A DNA stretch of 64,000 nt. Source: Ignavibacteriota bacterium. Lineage in GTDB: Bacteria > Bacteroidota > Ignavibacteria > Ignavibacteriales > Ignavibacteriaceae. Below, piece after piece: positions 17,381 through 27,242 of the stretch. The position numbers and the translations under genes were made by a program. The stretch covers positions 3,602,001 to 3,666,000 of the forward strand of contig CP053447.1 in assembly GCA_013285425.1 (NCBI GenBank). The letters run 5' to 3'. The notes beneath the pieces were generated by a model. It searched no databases, was not told the origin of the DNA, and saw nothing but the letters and a program-made list of their open reading frames with translations. Position 1 is the first letter of the stretch. Each line of letters begins with the position of its first letter.

Positions 17381-20059
17381 TTATTTCATCAGGATCATCT
17401 TGCGGGTTGCTGTAAAGCTACCTGATTTAATTGTGTATAGATACACTCCCGAAGTTAAATCAGCAGCATTAAATTTAATCGTGTGCTTTCCGGCTTCCAT
17501 AAATTCATTAACAAGCGTTACTACTTCTGATCCGAGGATGTTATAGATTTTTAATGTTACGTTATCAGACTTGGCAAGAGTAAAAGAAATATCTGTTTCC
17601 GGATTAAATGGATTCGGGTAATTCTGTTCAAGTGAATAAGATACCGGAGCTTTATAATCAACTTCAACTTCGTGTGAGTAAGAAAAAGTTCCGTCAAAAT
17701 CCAATTGTTTTAGCCTGTAATATGTTTTTCCATTAGTTAATTCATCATCAATGAAGAAATAATTATTTGCGGATGCTGTTGTTCCTTTGCCATTAACAAA
17801 TCCAATCTTAGCCCATTCAATATTCTGATTTTTATCACCTGACTTTTTCTTCTGAATTTCAAATCCAGAATTGTTTAACTCAGTTGCCGTTTGCCATTTT
17901 AAACTAACCTTACTATCAATTACCTGTGCTGTAAATGAAGTAAGCTCAACAGGGATAATTCCGAAATAAAAAATTCCAATATCATCAACATACCATCCAT
18001 CTTTGTTAATAGCATAATCGGACTTCAATTCGAATCTAAGTTTGAACTGACTGCTGGCATAAGGAGCGAGATTCATTTCTTCTTCAACCCAGGTGCTTTG
18101 AGTTCCGGTATATAATGGTTGACCGCTTGGCAGTGAACCTGAGCCGAGCTGGGTATATTTACCATGCAGAGGAACCCATGTTGAACCATTATTAGTTGAG
18201 GCTTTTACCTGACAGTAATCGTATCCGGCTTCTGTTACATATTTAGTCCAGAATTTCAACCTTGGATTGGAATATGCGGAAAGATCTATTGCATTTTTTA
18301 ATGTCATAGTTACAGTTGCATTACTAATATAATTTCCGTTTTTACTATCCGTAAAAGATGTTGGGGAAGAGTGATATGAAAGTGTTGTCGCTTCCCATTT
18401 AGGGCTTGAAGCCGGTGTGCTTGTAACATCCCATAATACTAAAGGATCATTTGTTGAATCAGCAAATACAAACATCTGTGTACCGAGAACAAAACTTAAT
18501 GTATCCTTCTTAACAACATTTCCGCTAAAGCTTGAAGTAAGTAATAATTTAGCTGTAACATCGGTAGGTGCTGAAGGAGAAACTGAAAATTCAAGAGGAA
18601 TTGTCAGAGCTGCTGTACTTCTTGTTACAATAGAATCAAATTGCGCAGTGCCGGTTGTTATTGTTATATAAGGACTGAGAGATGTTAGTTGCAAATCAAG
18701 ATTGTAGGCGGTTGCCAGACCAATATTTTTGAAAATACTGTTCATAGAAATATTATCACCCGGATCAATAAATGGTTCACTGTAACCGGGATCAATCATT
18801 TGAACATAAGCTCCTGCAAGATGAGTTTGATAGAGCATTGTACTTAGATTCTGTTGTGCTATCGGAAATATCTGATATTGATAAGGCCAGAAATCATCAC
18901 CGATCTCAATTGTATAGCCATAAGTTTTTCCTTTTAATGTTTGTTCACCGTACATCCAATCTCTTTCACTTCCATTAGAATTATATCCTAAAAGCTGTCC
19001 GCCTGAACCATATTCATATCCGCTCTTAGAAGTAAGCAGTGCAGCAAATTCTCTGTAAACAAGTGAATCCGGTGTTTCCATATTAACATATCCCCAGGGA
19101 TAAAGAATATATTCACCATACGAGTGCATGGTAAACTGTGTTTTATAATTTGCAAGTATTGCAAGGTCTCTGATAGCCTGAACTTCAGGCTCAGAAAAGG
19201 CAAATGGACCACGGTAAGTTTCTTCCCATGCATCAGGGCTTGAGCCGTAATCATCATAGCCCCATGCATATCCGAAATTTCTGTTAAGATCCACTCCGTA
19301 GTATCCACCGCCATTGTTTCTTCTGTTCTTACGCCACATACCGCCGCCCCCGGGATTGTTTATCCGGTTATATTCATATCCATCGGGATTGAAACAAGGA
19401 ACACAATATATTTCTCTGTTATTTACAAGATATGTTACTTCAGAGTTTGTTCCATAGTTTTGTAACAGGTACCACATATAATACATCAGCGTAGCCATTG
19501 ACTGAGGCTCACGTGCGTGTATCAAAGCATCAAATCCAACTGCCGGTTCATTTTCACTTATATTCGGATTGTCGGATATTTTTACTGCCCAGATTGTTCT
19601 GTTTTCATGGCTTGTGCCTATAGAATATTTTTGAGTGATCAGATTAGGATAATTTGCATACATCGAATCGAGGTTTGCGGCTATTTCAGCATAAGTATAA
19701 TAACCGCCCATTGAACCAAAACCAAATCCGTCAACATTAAATTCTTTTTTGCTGTCTGAAACAAAAGTCTGCTTTTCTATTTCATCAAGTGTTTGCATTG
19801 AATTATAATATAACTGCCAGTCTTTTATCAGCACTTCATAGGAAATCCCTAAAGAATTAATTTCAGCCAGCTCATTATCACTTACAAAGACAGCAAGTTT
19901 ATTCTCTTTACTTAATTTTGAACCTTCAAGATTGATTCCCGCTTCGGATAATCTGATAAAATCATTCGGAGAAGTTATGCTGATATTTATCTTTTGATAG
20001 TTTTGAGGAAAGATATTTATAGATAGAAGAAAAAAAAGAACAGTAAAAATAGTTCTCAT
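17381..20059 (-). CDS. Secreted M14 zinc carboxypeptidase with C-terminal sorting domain
   Basis: A signal peptide (MRTIFTVLFFLLSINIF) is followed by a propeptide-like segment and an M14 peptidase domain. The zinc ligands are H181 and E184 in HAREPQSMATLMYY, with the third in 'FTMHSYGEYILYPWGY'. The substrate-binding segment 'CFNPDGYEYN...RRNN' and 'GVDLNRNFGYAWGYDDYG' are present, and the catalytic Glu lies in 'YGYTIEIGDDF'. After a beta-rich region with CARDB- and immunomodulating-metallopeptidase-like folds comes the sorting domain NYPNPFNPETDISFTLA, ending GVYLYTIKSGSF. At 892 residues it should be exported and cleaved at or released from the cell surface. The start has AAGGAG eight bases upstream. 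Confidence 0.93.
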   Translation of the reverse strand: MRTIFTVLFFLLSINIFPQNYQKINISITSPNDFIRLSEAGINLEGSKLSKENKLAVFVSDNELAEINSLGISYEVLIKDWQLYYNSMQTLDEIEKQTFVSDSKKEFNVDGFGFGSMGGYYTYAEIAANLDSMYANYPNLITQKYSIGTSHENRTIWAVKISDNPNISENEPAVGFDALIHAREPQSMATLMYYMWYLLQNYGTNSEVTYLVNNREIYCVPCFNPDGYEYNRINNPGGGGMWRKNRRNNGGGYYGVDLNRNFGYAWGYDDYGSSPDAWEETYRGPFAFSEPEVQAIRDLAILANYKTQFTMHSYGEYILYPWGYVNMETPDSLVYREFAALLTSKSGYEYGSGGQLLGYNSNGSERDWMYGEQTLKGKTYGYTIEIGDDFWPYQYQIFPIAQQNLSTMLYQTHLAGAYVQMIDPGYSEPFIDPGDNISMNSIFKNIGLATAYNLDLQLTSLSPYITITTGTAQFDSIVTRSTAALTIPLEFSVSPSAPTDVTAKLLLTSSFSGNVVKKDTLSFVLGTQMFVFADSTNDPLVLWDVTSTPASSPKWEATTLSYHSSPTSFTDSKNGNYISNATVTMTLKNAIDLSAYSNPRLKFWTKYVTEAGYDYCQVKASTNNGSTWVPLHGKYTQLGSGSLPSGQPLYTGTQSTWVEEEMNLAPYASSQFKLRFELKSDYAINKDGWYVDDIGIFYFGIIPVELTSFTAQVIDSKVSLKWQTATELNNSGFEIQKKKSGDKNQNIEWAKIGFVNGKGTTASANNYFFIDDELTNGKTYYRLKQLDFDGTFSYSHEVEVDYKAPVSYSLEQNYPNPFNPETDISFTLAKSDNVTLKIYNILGSEVVTLVNEFMEAGKHTIKFNAADLTSGVYLYTIKSGSFTATRKMILMK

Positions 20060-20104
20060 AGCAAAAGCTCCTTAAACAATAAAATATGTTATTCAAAAAT
20101 ACTT

Positions 20105-21328
20105 TTAAACTTTCAGAATTTCACCTTCTGTTTTAGCAATAATAGCCGCTCCGCAAGTATCGCTGAAAACATTAACAGTAGTTCTGCACATATCCAAAGG
20201 TCTGTCAATAGCTAATATCAAACCGACACCTTCTAAAGGTAAACCGACTGAAGTGAGTACAATAGACATCATTACTAATCCAGCCATCGGAATTCCGGCT
20301 GCACCAATAGATGCAAGCAGTGCAGTTACAACTACTATCATTTGCTGAATAAAACTTAATTCGATTCCATAAGCCTGAGCAATAAACATAGCAGCAACAC
20401 ACTCGTATAGTGCAGTGCCGTCCATATTAATTGTTGCTCCAAGAGGAAGTACTAAGCTTGATATTTTATTTGATACACCGACATTATTTTCAACCGCCTC
20501 GATTGTTAAAGGCAGTGTTGCAGAAGAAGATGAAGTAGAAAATGCTGTTATCAGGGGCAGGGATAATGCTTTAAAATGCAGAAACGGGCGTACCCTACCC
20601 AAAATTTTTAACAGCAGAGGAAGGGTGATAAACATATGTATTGCAAGTCCGCTAAGAACAGTTAACATATATACTCCCAGATGTTCGAGCATCGAGACAA
20701 GTTTTGCTTTATCTGAAGCCTGATCTGCAACAATACCTGTTACTATCCCTAATATTCCAATTGGTGCAAACTTAATAATAAACGATGTAAGCTTCATCAT
20801 TACTTCAAAAATCGAATTAAAGAAACTGATCAGCGGCATTGAATACTTTTCTGAAACTCTTGGAATAAAAAAACCAAAAAGCAATGCAAAGAAGATAATT
20901 GCAAGCATATCACCTTTAACGAAAACTTCGAAAAGATTTGTCGGAACAATTCTGAGAATTATATCACCAAGCGAACCGGTAGTTGAAGTTAAATCGTGTA
21001 CTTCCATTCTGAATCCAAGATCAGCACCCACACCCGGACGAATAAGATCAACGAGTATCAAACCTGTTAGTATGGCTGCAAGACTTGTTGTTATATAATA
21101 TGTCATAGTTTTTGCACCTAATCGACCAAGACTGCTTGAACTGCCGAGATTCACTACTCCAGACACAATTGATGAAAAGACTAAAGGCACAATTATCATC
21201 TTTAAGGCTCGCAGAAAAAGATCGCCAAGCCACTTTACGTATTCGGAAGACTGAGGGAAAAACAGTCCTAATAGAACTGCAATTATAAAAGCGATAAGAA
21301 TCTGCCAATGAAGTTTAAGTTTCTGCAT
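20105..21328 (-). CDS. Dicarboxylate/amino acid:cation symporter (DAACS family)
   Basis: This 407-residue inner-membrane protein has the features of sodium- or proton-coupled glutamate/aspartate/C4-dicarboxylate carriers. The serine-rich re-entrant loop is FSTSSSSATLPLTIEAVENN, followed by 'ISSLVLPLGATINMDGTALY' with the NMDGT cation site, and 'RPLDMCRTTVNVFSDTCGA' for substrate binding. Eight membrane segments with two hairpin loops are expected. It is downstream of hemW by 42 bp and may be read from the same transcript. The exact substrate cannot be given from sequence. Confidence 0.92.
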   Translation of the reverse strand: MQKLKLHWQILIAFIIAVLLGLFFPQSSEYVKWLGDLFLRALKMIIVPLVFSSIVSGVVNLGSSSSLGRLGAKTMTYYITTSLAAILTGLILVDLIRPGVGADLGFRMEVHDLTSTTGSLGDIILRIVPTNLFEVFVKGDMLAIIFFALLFGFFIPRVSEKYSMPLISFFNSIFEVMMKLTSFIIKFAPIGILGIVTGIVADQASDKAKLVSMLEHLGVYMLTVLSGLAIHMFITLPLLLKILGRVRPFLHFKALSLPLITAFSTSSSSATLPLTIEAVENNVGVSNKISSLVLPLGATINMDGTALYECVAAMFIAQAYGIELSFIQQMIVVVTALLASIGAAGIPMAGLVMMSIVLTSVGLPLEGVGLILAIDRPLDMCRTTVNVFSDTCGAAIIAKTEGEILKV

Positions 21329-21369
21329 AGCTGTAAAATTATTTTTAATAATTAATTTAAATCAAACTA

Positions 21370-22548
21370 TTAAAGAATGTTTTTTAATATTTCATCACAA
21401 ACAGCATAACCTTTAGGTGTAAGTTTAATTTTCAGTTGATCCATTTGTAGATAGTTTTCTTCACTTAACTTTATCAGGTATTGATTATTCTTAGTGATCC
21501 AGTCATCAGAAAATCTATTTTTATATTCATTTAGATTTAATCCTGAACTCCTTAATGCAAGCATAACATACTCTTCATGCTGTTGAGTATCATCAAGTAT
21601 TTCAAAATTCATTAAAGCATTATTTTTTTGATAAACTTCTGAAATATATTTTTTCAGACTTGTAAAATTCCACCATCTTTTATTTTGAACGAATGAATGA
21701 GCAGAAGGACCAAATCCCAGATAATCTTTATACTTCCAGTAAGCATTGTTGTGTAAACACTCGTAACCCGGTTTGGCAAAATTGGAAACTTCATATTGAT
21801 AAAAACCTTTTGATGCAAGAAATTCAATAGTTGTTTCATAAAGGTCAGCATCATAATCTTCATCCTGAATTGTAACTTTTCCATCCAGCACCATTTTGTT
21901 AAGTATTGTTCCTTTTTCCAGTATAAGACTATAGGCAGATAAATGTTTAATAGGAAGTTCAATGGCTGTCTCAAGATTATTTTTCCATCTTTCTTTTGTT
22001 TGATCCGGCAGATTAAAAATTAAATCAATGCTGATATTATTAAACCCTGCTTCCGCTGCATCATAAACAGTATTAATAGCTGTCTGACTATCATGAATTC
22101 TGGTTAAAAACTTTAATTCATCTTCATCGAAAGACTGAATACCAATGCTTATCCGGTTTATTCCAGTATTCTTAAATGCTTTTAGTTTTTCTTTATCAAC
22201 AGTACCTGGATTGGTTTCCAAAGTAATCTCTGCATCTTTATAAATATTAAAATTTCTTTTAAGACAAGAAATAATTTCATCAATATAATCTGGTTTCATC
22301 AGCGATGGAGTGCCGCCTCCGAAGAAAACAGAAGAAATATTTCTATCAGAGTTGTAAGAAGAAGAGTAATAACTAATTTCTTTCTTTAATGCAGAAAGAA
22401 ATAATTGAATATTATCGGTTGTAATAATTGAATAAAAATCACAGTAAATACATTTGTGATCACAAAAGGGAATGTGAATATAAATTGCTGAATTATTCAA
22501 TTTGTAATTATTTAATGATAAAATCTTTTTTAAGATGATATCTTTCAT
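21370..22548 (-). CDS. hemW: Radical SAM haem chaperone HemW
   Basis: The radical-SAM cluster motif CDHKCIYC (C29, C33, C36) sits in YIHIPFCDHKCIYCDFYS, the HemW pattern, which lacks the additional cysteine-phenylalanine context of HemN. 'FFGGGTPSLM' and 'ETNPGTVDKEKLKAFKNTGI' bind SAM, and the C-terminal HemN_C domain includes 'LMLALRSSGLNL'-like text. HemW inserts haem into respiratory proteins and is often annotated as coproporphyrinogen oxidase, which it is not. Length 392 is typical. It lies 18 bp after the lipoprotein gene in a minus-strand run. Confidence 0.92.
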   Translation of the reverse strand: MKDIILKKILSLNNYKLNNSAIYIHIPFCDHKCIYCDFYSIITTDNIQLFLSALKKEISYYSSSYNSDRNISSVFFGGGTPSLMKPDYIDEIISCLKRNFNIYKDAEITLETNPGTVDKEKLKAFKNTGINRISIGIQSFDEDELKFLTRIHDSQTAINTVYDAAEAGFNNISIDLIFNLPDQTKERWKNNLETAIELPIKHLSAYSLILEKGTILNKMVLDGKVTIQDEDYDADLYETTIEFLASKGFYQYEVSNFAKPGYECLHNNAYWKYKDYLGFGPSAHSFVQNKRWWNFTSLKKYISEVYQKNNALMNFEILDDTQQHEEYVMLALRSSGLNLNEYKNRFSDDWITKNNQYLIKLSEENYLQMDQLKIKLTPKGYAVCDEILKNIL

Positions 22549-22565
22549 TAAACATATATAATAAA

Positions 22566-23111
22566 CTAAGGTTCAATTTTAAGCTCCGCCAGAAATTCTG
22601 TTTTACATTCTAACTGATAAGTCAATGTTGATGCAGTAACATTCGATAGTTCAAGTTTTGCAATAAAACACTTATTATCACGCGGATTTTTGAGATACAA
22701 ATTTATATTATCAATTTCCTGCTGAGTAAGATTTATCTTTAACGGATTGTTAATATAATCAGCCGCTATGAATGTACTAACAGTATATTTAAAAAGTATT
22801 GTTGAACCATCAGCCTGATAAAGTGTAAGCACAAGATTATTCCCTTGTAATCCCGGCGTAGAGTTAATAGTTAAATATGCTGATGATATGTAGCGGATTT
22901 CTAAAATATGATCCTTATTGTCCTGATAATCTTCAAAATCGGATAAGCAAAAATCTTTCTGAATTGATATTTCTGAACCTGCTGCGGTTATATTGAATTC
23001 AGTATCCATATCAAGATTTAAATAAATATCATCGAAAGGATTACAACTGTTTACTAAGAACAATAAAGTAAAAGCACTTAAAATTAATATTTGTCTATAA
23101 AGTTTTTTCAT
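22566..23111 (-). CDS. Lipoprotein of unknown function
   Basis: The signal peptide MKKLYRQILILSAFTLLF ends in a lipobox, LVNSC, with C23 as the lipidation site. The remainder (about 158 residues) is predicted-looking beta strand and contains no motif I recognise. Start is supported by AAGGAG eight bases before the ATG. It lies 12 bp after a frameshifted outer-membrane-type gene and 18 bp before hemW, so the two envelope proteins may work together. Confidence 0.75.
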   Translation of the reverse strand: MKKLYRQILILSAFTLLFLVNSCNPFDDIYLNLDMDTEFNITAAGSEISIQKDFCLSDFEDYQDNKDHILEIRYISSAYLTINSTPGLQGNNLVLTLYQADGSTILFKYTVSTFIAADYINNPLKINLTQQEIDNINLYLKNPRDNKCFIAKLELSNVTASTLTYQLECKTEFLAELKIEP

Positions 23112-23122
23112 TTTTTTACTCC

Positions 23123-24018
23123 TTAAAAATCCAATGAGAGACCGGTTGTAAATGTTGTAAACTTTGTAAAGTTCACATCAGCATTGATTACAAAGAATCC
23201 GACTTTTAAAGCACCGCCAACTGTAAACCTGAAATGATTATCTCCGTCTATCTGAATTTGATTGATTTTATTTGCGGCATTGGACCCTTCGTAATAATAG
23301 TCAAGATCAGTTGAAGAGGATTCATACTGTAAGCCGCCGTAAGCGATTAGCATTCCCACAAAGGTTTTACTTGCATGAACATTAAATGCAATATTACTGG
23401 AATTAATTATAGTATAATTCTCTGACTTATTACCTGTATATTCAAAGTAAAAATTGTTGTATAAAAACTGCACAGAAATATCAAGAGGTAAAAGCGGAAT
23501 GTGACTGCTTATTTCGTGCTTTAATCCGAAACCAAATAACCCAACCTTTACTTCATCAAAGTTTGATCTGGGAAAAAGCCGAACCATTAATTCTGTATTA
23601 AACAAACTTCCGGAAAGCTGATAAATACCCATTGGAACTGCTTTTAATGAAAGACCGGCAGGATAAGTAAAAAATCCTTTGCTGCTTAAATAGTACCCAT
23701 TCCTGTTTCCAAATACTGTTGCTGTCGGAACAACTTCACCAATGACATCATCTTTTGGGTCCGGTGTAAAAGTTTTCTGATCGTCTGGTATTACTGTCCA
23801 CATTCCGATTATATTGAATTTAAATCCAAAAATATTATCAACATCAGCACTGTAATAAGTACGGAGTTTAGGTAAGTTCCAAACCAAGTTGATAAAGGTC
23901 TTAAATAATTTGAAGCTTCATTAGGAGTAAGCTTGTTCAGAGTAACTCCAACTTGTGCTGTTAAGTGAGCAGGGAAAAAACAAATCAAAAATATTATTAC
24001 GGATAAATTTTTTCTCAT
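23123..24018 (-). pseudogene. Outer-membrane beta-barrel-like protein, frameshifted (DUF6588-like)
   Basis: The gene starts at 24018 with a signal peptide, MRKNLSVIIFLICFFPAHL then TAQVG, and continues as LNKLTPNEASNYLRPL to FGTYLNS. At 23861-23863 the frame breaks, and the remaining 250 residues lie in the next frame (TYYSADVDNIFGFKFNIIGM onwards to GLSLDF). Restoring one base gives 'FGTYLNSGTYYSADVDNIFG', which matches the pattern I remember for DUF6588 proteins. The C-terminus consists of alternating strands ending in phenylalanine, as in outer-membrane proteins. The ATG-less start at 23887 is internal. The break may be a mutation or an assembly error. Confidence 0.72.
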
Positions 24019-24046
24019 ATTCAGTTACCTTTCTATACTATCATTA

Positions 24047-25756
24047 TTATTGTCTGTTTAGGATTAGCTGCTTTGCGCTTTCGATACTTTCTTTCGTCAG
24101 AACCTCTCCGCTTACAAGTTTTGCAACTTCGTTTATTCTTTCATTTTCATCAAGCTGTCTTATAGAGCTTACAGTACGATCATCAATTTGCTTTTTCTCG
24201 ACCGAGTAATGAAAATTTGCCATACCAGCAATTTGAGGAAGATGTGTTATAGCAATTATCTGATGGAAGGATGCAAGATCACGCAATGCTGCTCCGACTT
24301 TTTGAGCAATTCTTCCGCTTACGCCGGTATCAATCTCATCGAATATCAATACAGGAAGTTTATCAGATTTTGCAAGAATGGTTTTTAGTGAAAGCATTAT
24401 TCTTGATACCTCGCCGCCTGAAGCTACTTTTGTTAAAGGCTTAACATCTTCACCAATATTTGTGCTTATGTAAAATTCAACTTCATCAAAGCCTGTATCA
24501 GAATAACTGTATTTTTTATTGTTGAATAAAATAAAATCAACACTGTCTTTATCTGCTTCTGTTTTGCTTATTTTAACTTTGAATGAACTATCTGAAATAC
24601 CAAGCTGATTTAATGATTTGATTACTTCGCTTTCAATTTTTGCAGCGGATTTTTTTCTTGATAACGAAATTTTTTCAGCAGCTTCGCCGGCAGATTTTTG
24701 AAGAGCTTTTATTTCGCTCTGAATTTTACTAATTGCATCTGAAAAATTATCAGCAAGTTCAAAATCTTTTCCAATTTTATTCCGGTGCTCAATAATATTT
24801 TCAATTGAGCCGCCGTATTTTTTCTTTAACATATTTATTGCGCCAAGGCGTTCACGCTTGTACTCAGTTTCCTTTGGGTCAACATCAATTTTTGATTTAT
24901 ATGATCTTAATGAGTCTGCAAGTTCTTTTACTATTGCTAAAGCTGAATCACATTCACCTTCAGATTCGAGAAATGATTTATCAATTCCGGAAAGTTGATT
25001 TAATTTGTGTTTGGTTTCACCAAGCAGATCAATAACAGAGGGCTCTGCATCATATAATTTTGTATAAACTTCTTCGGTAAGTTCTAACAGCTTCTCTGAA
25101 TTTTCAAGTATGTTAAGCTCATTTAAAATTGTGTCGTCTTCGCCGACAGAAGGTGATACAGAATCAATTTCTTTGATTTGAAAAGCGTAGATCTCTCTTT
25201 TTTCTTTAATTGATTCTTCCTTTGAGATTAAATTTTTCAGCTCACTGATTTTTTTGTTTAATTCTTTATAAAACACCTGATACTCTTCAATCAATTTGGA
25301 ATTTCCTGAATATTCATCAAGAAAACCGATATGACTTTCAATCCGTAGTAATGACTGATGTTCATGCTGACCGTGCAGATCAACGAGCAAATCACCAAGC
25401 TGTTTAATAAGAGTTAAAGCAACAGGAGTATCGTTTATAAAACATCTGTTAGAGCCTTTTAATGAAATCTCACGCCGGATAATTAAATCAGGTTGAAACT
25501 CAATTTCATTTACTTCCAATAAAGACCTAACTTTTTTATTTAACTCCACATCAAAGAAACCTTCAACAAAAGCTTTCTGTGCACCTTTTCTTATTACTTC
25601 AACTGAAGCTCTTTCACCGAGCAGCAGACTCATTGCATCAATTAAAATTGACTTGCCGGCACCGGTTTCTCCTGTTATTATATTAAGACCTCTGCCAAAC
25701 TCAATTTCGGTATGATCAATTAGTGCGTAATCTTTTATTTCTAATGATTTGAGCAT
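24047..25756 (-). CDS. recN: DNA repair protein RecN
   Basis: RecN is an SMC-like ATPase that acts on double-strand breaks. The 569-residue protein has Walker A GETGAGKS at residues 29-36, with a long coiled coil in the middle (residues about 160-360). The C-terminal half-site contains the ABC signature ASGGEVSRIMLSLKT and Walker B 'VLIFDEIDTGVSG', then 'HQIIAITHLPQIAGMA'. Length is typical. It heads a minus-strand run with the frameshifted barrel gene (29 bp away), lipoprotein, hemW and symporter. Confidence 0.95.
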   Translation of the reverse strand: MLKSLEIKDYALIDHTEIEFGRGLNIITGETGAGKSILIDAMSLLLGERASVEVIRKGAQKAFVEGFFDVELNKKVRSLLEVNEIEFQPDLIIRREISLKGSNRCFINDTPVALTLIKQLGDLLVDLHGQHEHQSLLRIESHIGFLDEYSGNSKLIEEYQVFYKELNKKISELKNLISKEESIKEKREIYAFQIKEIDSVSPSVGEDDTILNELNILENSEKLLELTEEVYTKLYDAEPSVIDLLGETKHKLNQLSGIDKSFLESEGECDSALAIVKELADSLRSYKSKIDVDPKETEYKRERLGAINMLKKKYGGSIENIIEHRNKIGKDFELADNFSDAISKIQSEIKALQKSAGEAAEKISLSRKKSAAKIESEVIKSLNQLGISDSSFKVKISKTEADKDSVDFILFNNKKYSYSDTGFDEVEFYISTNIGEDVKPLTKVASGGEVSRIMLSLKTILAKSDKLPVLIFDEIDTGVSGRIAQKVGAALRDLASFHQIIAITHLPQIAGMANFHYSVEKKQIDDRTVSSIRQLDENERINEVAKLVSGEVLTKESIESAKQLILNRQ

Positions 25757-25890
25757 CGCAATTACAAAATTATGGTGGGAAAAATAAGCAAGATTAAGAT
25801 TAAGAGCGAGAGTAAGTATTAAAAATATAAGTTTGTTTTACTTTATGCTTAGTGCAAAAGTCCTTTATTTTCAAAAAAAACAAACCTGAT

Positions 25891-27168
25891 TTACTGAATA
25901 AAAATCATTTTTTTTGTTTGTATAAAGTTATTTGTCTGTAATTGATAAAAATAAACACCGCTCGATAGATTATTACCTCCGTCTGAGTGACCATTGAATT
26001 CAATTTCATATTCTCCGGCTGACTTTTCTTCATTAACCAGCGTTGCAATTTCATTCCCAAGAATATCGTAAACTTTTAATGTGACTAAACACCTATCAAC
26101 CTGGCTGAGTGAAACATCCGGAATTGAGTACTTTATTTTTGTTGAGGGATTAAACGGGTTTGGATAATTCTGGTAAAGCATAAATTTATCAGGTTGAACA
26201 AATACCGCATCATTTAAATCTGTAGAGATATTCAAGTAATCAAGAGTGCCTCTTAAAATTGCATTGGCAGTAATATCAAAATTACCTGTTTGTGAACATT
26301 GATACATATCTTCGTAAGTAAGTGCCATAACACTTTCTCCATGATTTACCCAGAACCAGCTTTCAGGATACTGAAGTGCAGTGCCGCCTGTCCAACTGAC
26401 AAAAAAATTAAAAGGTTCAATACCATTTGGATAATAGAATCTTACTCCATTTATAAAATTCTGTTCAAGTATTGCATAAGCAGGTGATGTACCGTTTTCA
26501 TGATGATAAACAAAATATCTTTTACAATCAGATGAAGAGTGCATATTAAGCATTACTTCAATTGGTTTTTCAGATGCCATTAATTGTATAAATCTGGCTT
26601 TCAAAGCTGCAACTTCCGGCTGATGAGGAAACGTATTCCAGTTACTTTCAAGATCAATATTGTTTGCATTTCTTCTGGGTAAATTTAAAACAACTCCGTC
26701 AGGATTAAACATCGGAATAACATAAAACACACAATTACTTCGCGCAGTCTGAGCCAGCTCAGTCCCGGAAATAAGTATTTTTATAATTTCTCTTGTAACA
26801 TAAAATCCCTCGGTTTCCTGCGGATGAGTTCTTGCATGAATATGTATTGTTCTTTTCCCGGAAATATTATCCGGATCACTTGAAATAGTAAGCTGCCACA
26901 ATGGTCTGCCCTGAACACTTAAACCAATCGAATCAATTTTTACATATTCACTCAAACGCCATTTGTTCAGATCAACTAACAAGCTATCATAACTGTAACC
27001 CATATATTCGGTTGATAAAACTTGTTCCTGAAAAGCATCATCAACAGGGAAGCCGCATTTATCAACCTCCACACTTGTACCGTTTATAGTTTTATATCTA
27101 TCCTGCGGAACAATTAAGATGTTAAAAATGATTATTAAAAAAAATATCTGTTTAATAACTTGTATCAA
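25891..27168 (-). CDS. Secreted M14 metallopeptidase with C-terminal sorting domain
   Basis: A signal peptide (IKQIFFLIIIFNILIVPQ) leads to an M14 domain. Zinc ligands H115 and E118 are in HARTHPQETEGFYV. 'FYVIPMFNPDGVVLNLPRRN' and 'NNIDLESNW' are the substrate-pocket segments, 'VMLNMHSSSDCKRYFVYHHE' supplies the third ligand, and the catalytic Glu is in 'VMALTYEDMYQCS'. A sorting domain starts at NYPNPFNPSTKIKYSIP and ends SGVYFYQLQTNNF. The overall architecture parallels the larger M14 gene at 17381-20059, but the proteins are not close paralogues. It is read alone, with 134 bp to recN and a hairpin upstream. Confidence 0.9.
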   Translation of the reverse strand: MIQVIKQIFFLIIIFNILIVPQDRYKTINGTSVEVDKCGFPVDDAFQEQVLSTEYMGYSYDSLLVDLNKWRLSEYVKIDSIGLSVQGRPLWQLTISSDPDNISGKRTIHIHARTHPQETEGFYVTREIIKILISGTELAQTARSNCVFYVIPMFNPDGVVLNLPRRNANNIDLESNWNTFPHQPEVAALKARFIQLMASEKPIEVMLNMHSSSDCKRYFVYHHENGTSPAYAILEQNFINGVRFYYPNGIEPFNFFVSWTGGTALQYPESWFWVNHGESVMALTYEDMYQCSQTGNFDITANAILRGTLDYLNISTDLNDAVFVQPDKFMLYQNYPNPFNPSTKIKYSIPDVSLSQVDRCLVTLKVYDILGNEIATLVNEEKSAGEYEIEFNGHSDGGNNLSSGVYFYQLQTNNFIQTKKMIFIQ

Positions 27169-27189
27169 TGCACATAATCCTGATTACTA

Positions 27190-27229
27190 ATAAAAATATA
27201 AGGCTGTTATCGACTATAATAACAGCCTT
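27190..27229 (-). terminator. Terminator after the OPT transporter gene
   Basis: Eleven-base arms AAGGCTGTTAT (27200-27210) and ATAACAGCCTT (27219-27229) are perfect. On the minus strand the stem is followed by ATATTTTTATT. It lies 14 bp beyond the transporter stop. Confidence 0.8.
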
Positions 27230-27242
27230 AAACACAATTAAC

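Noticed and set aside
23123-23887. A separate 254-residue gene without signal peptide
   Set aside because: The start is an internal TTG. The missing N-terminus with its signal peptide lies in the neighbouring frame at 24018, so this is one gene with a one-base break.
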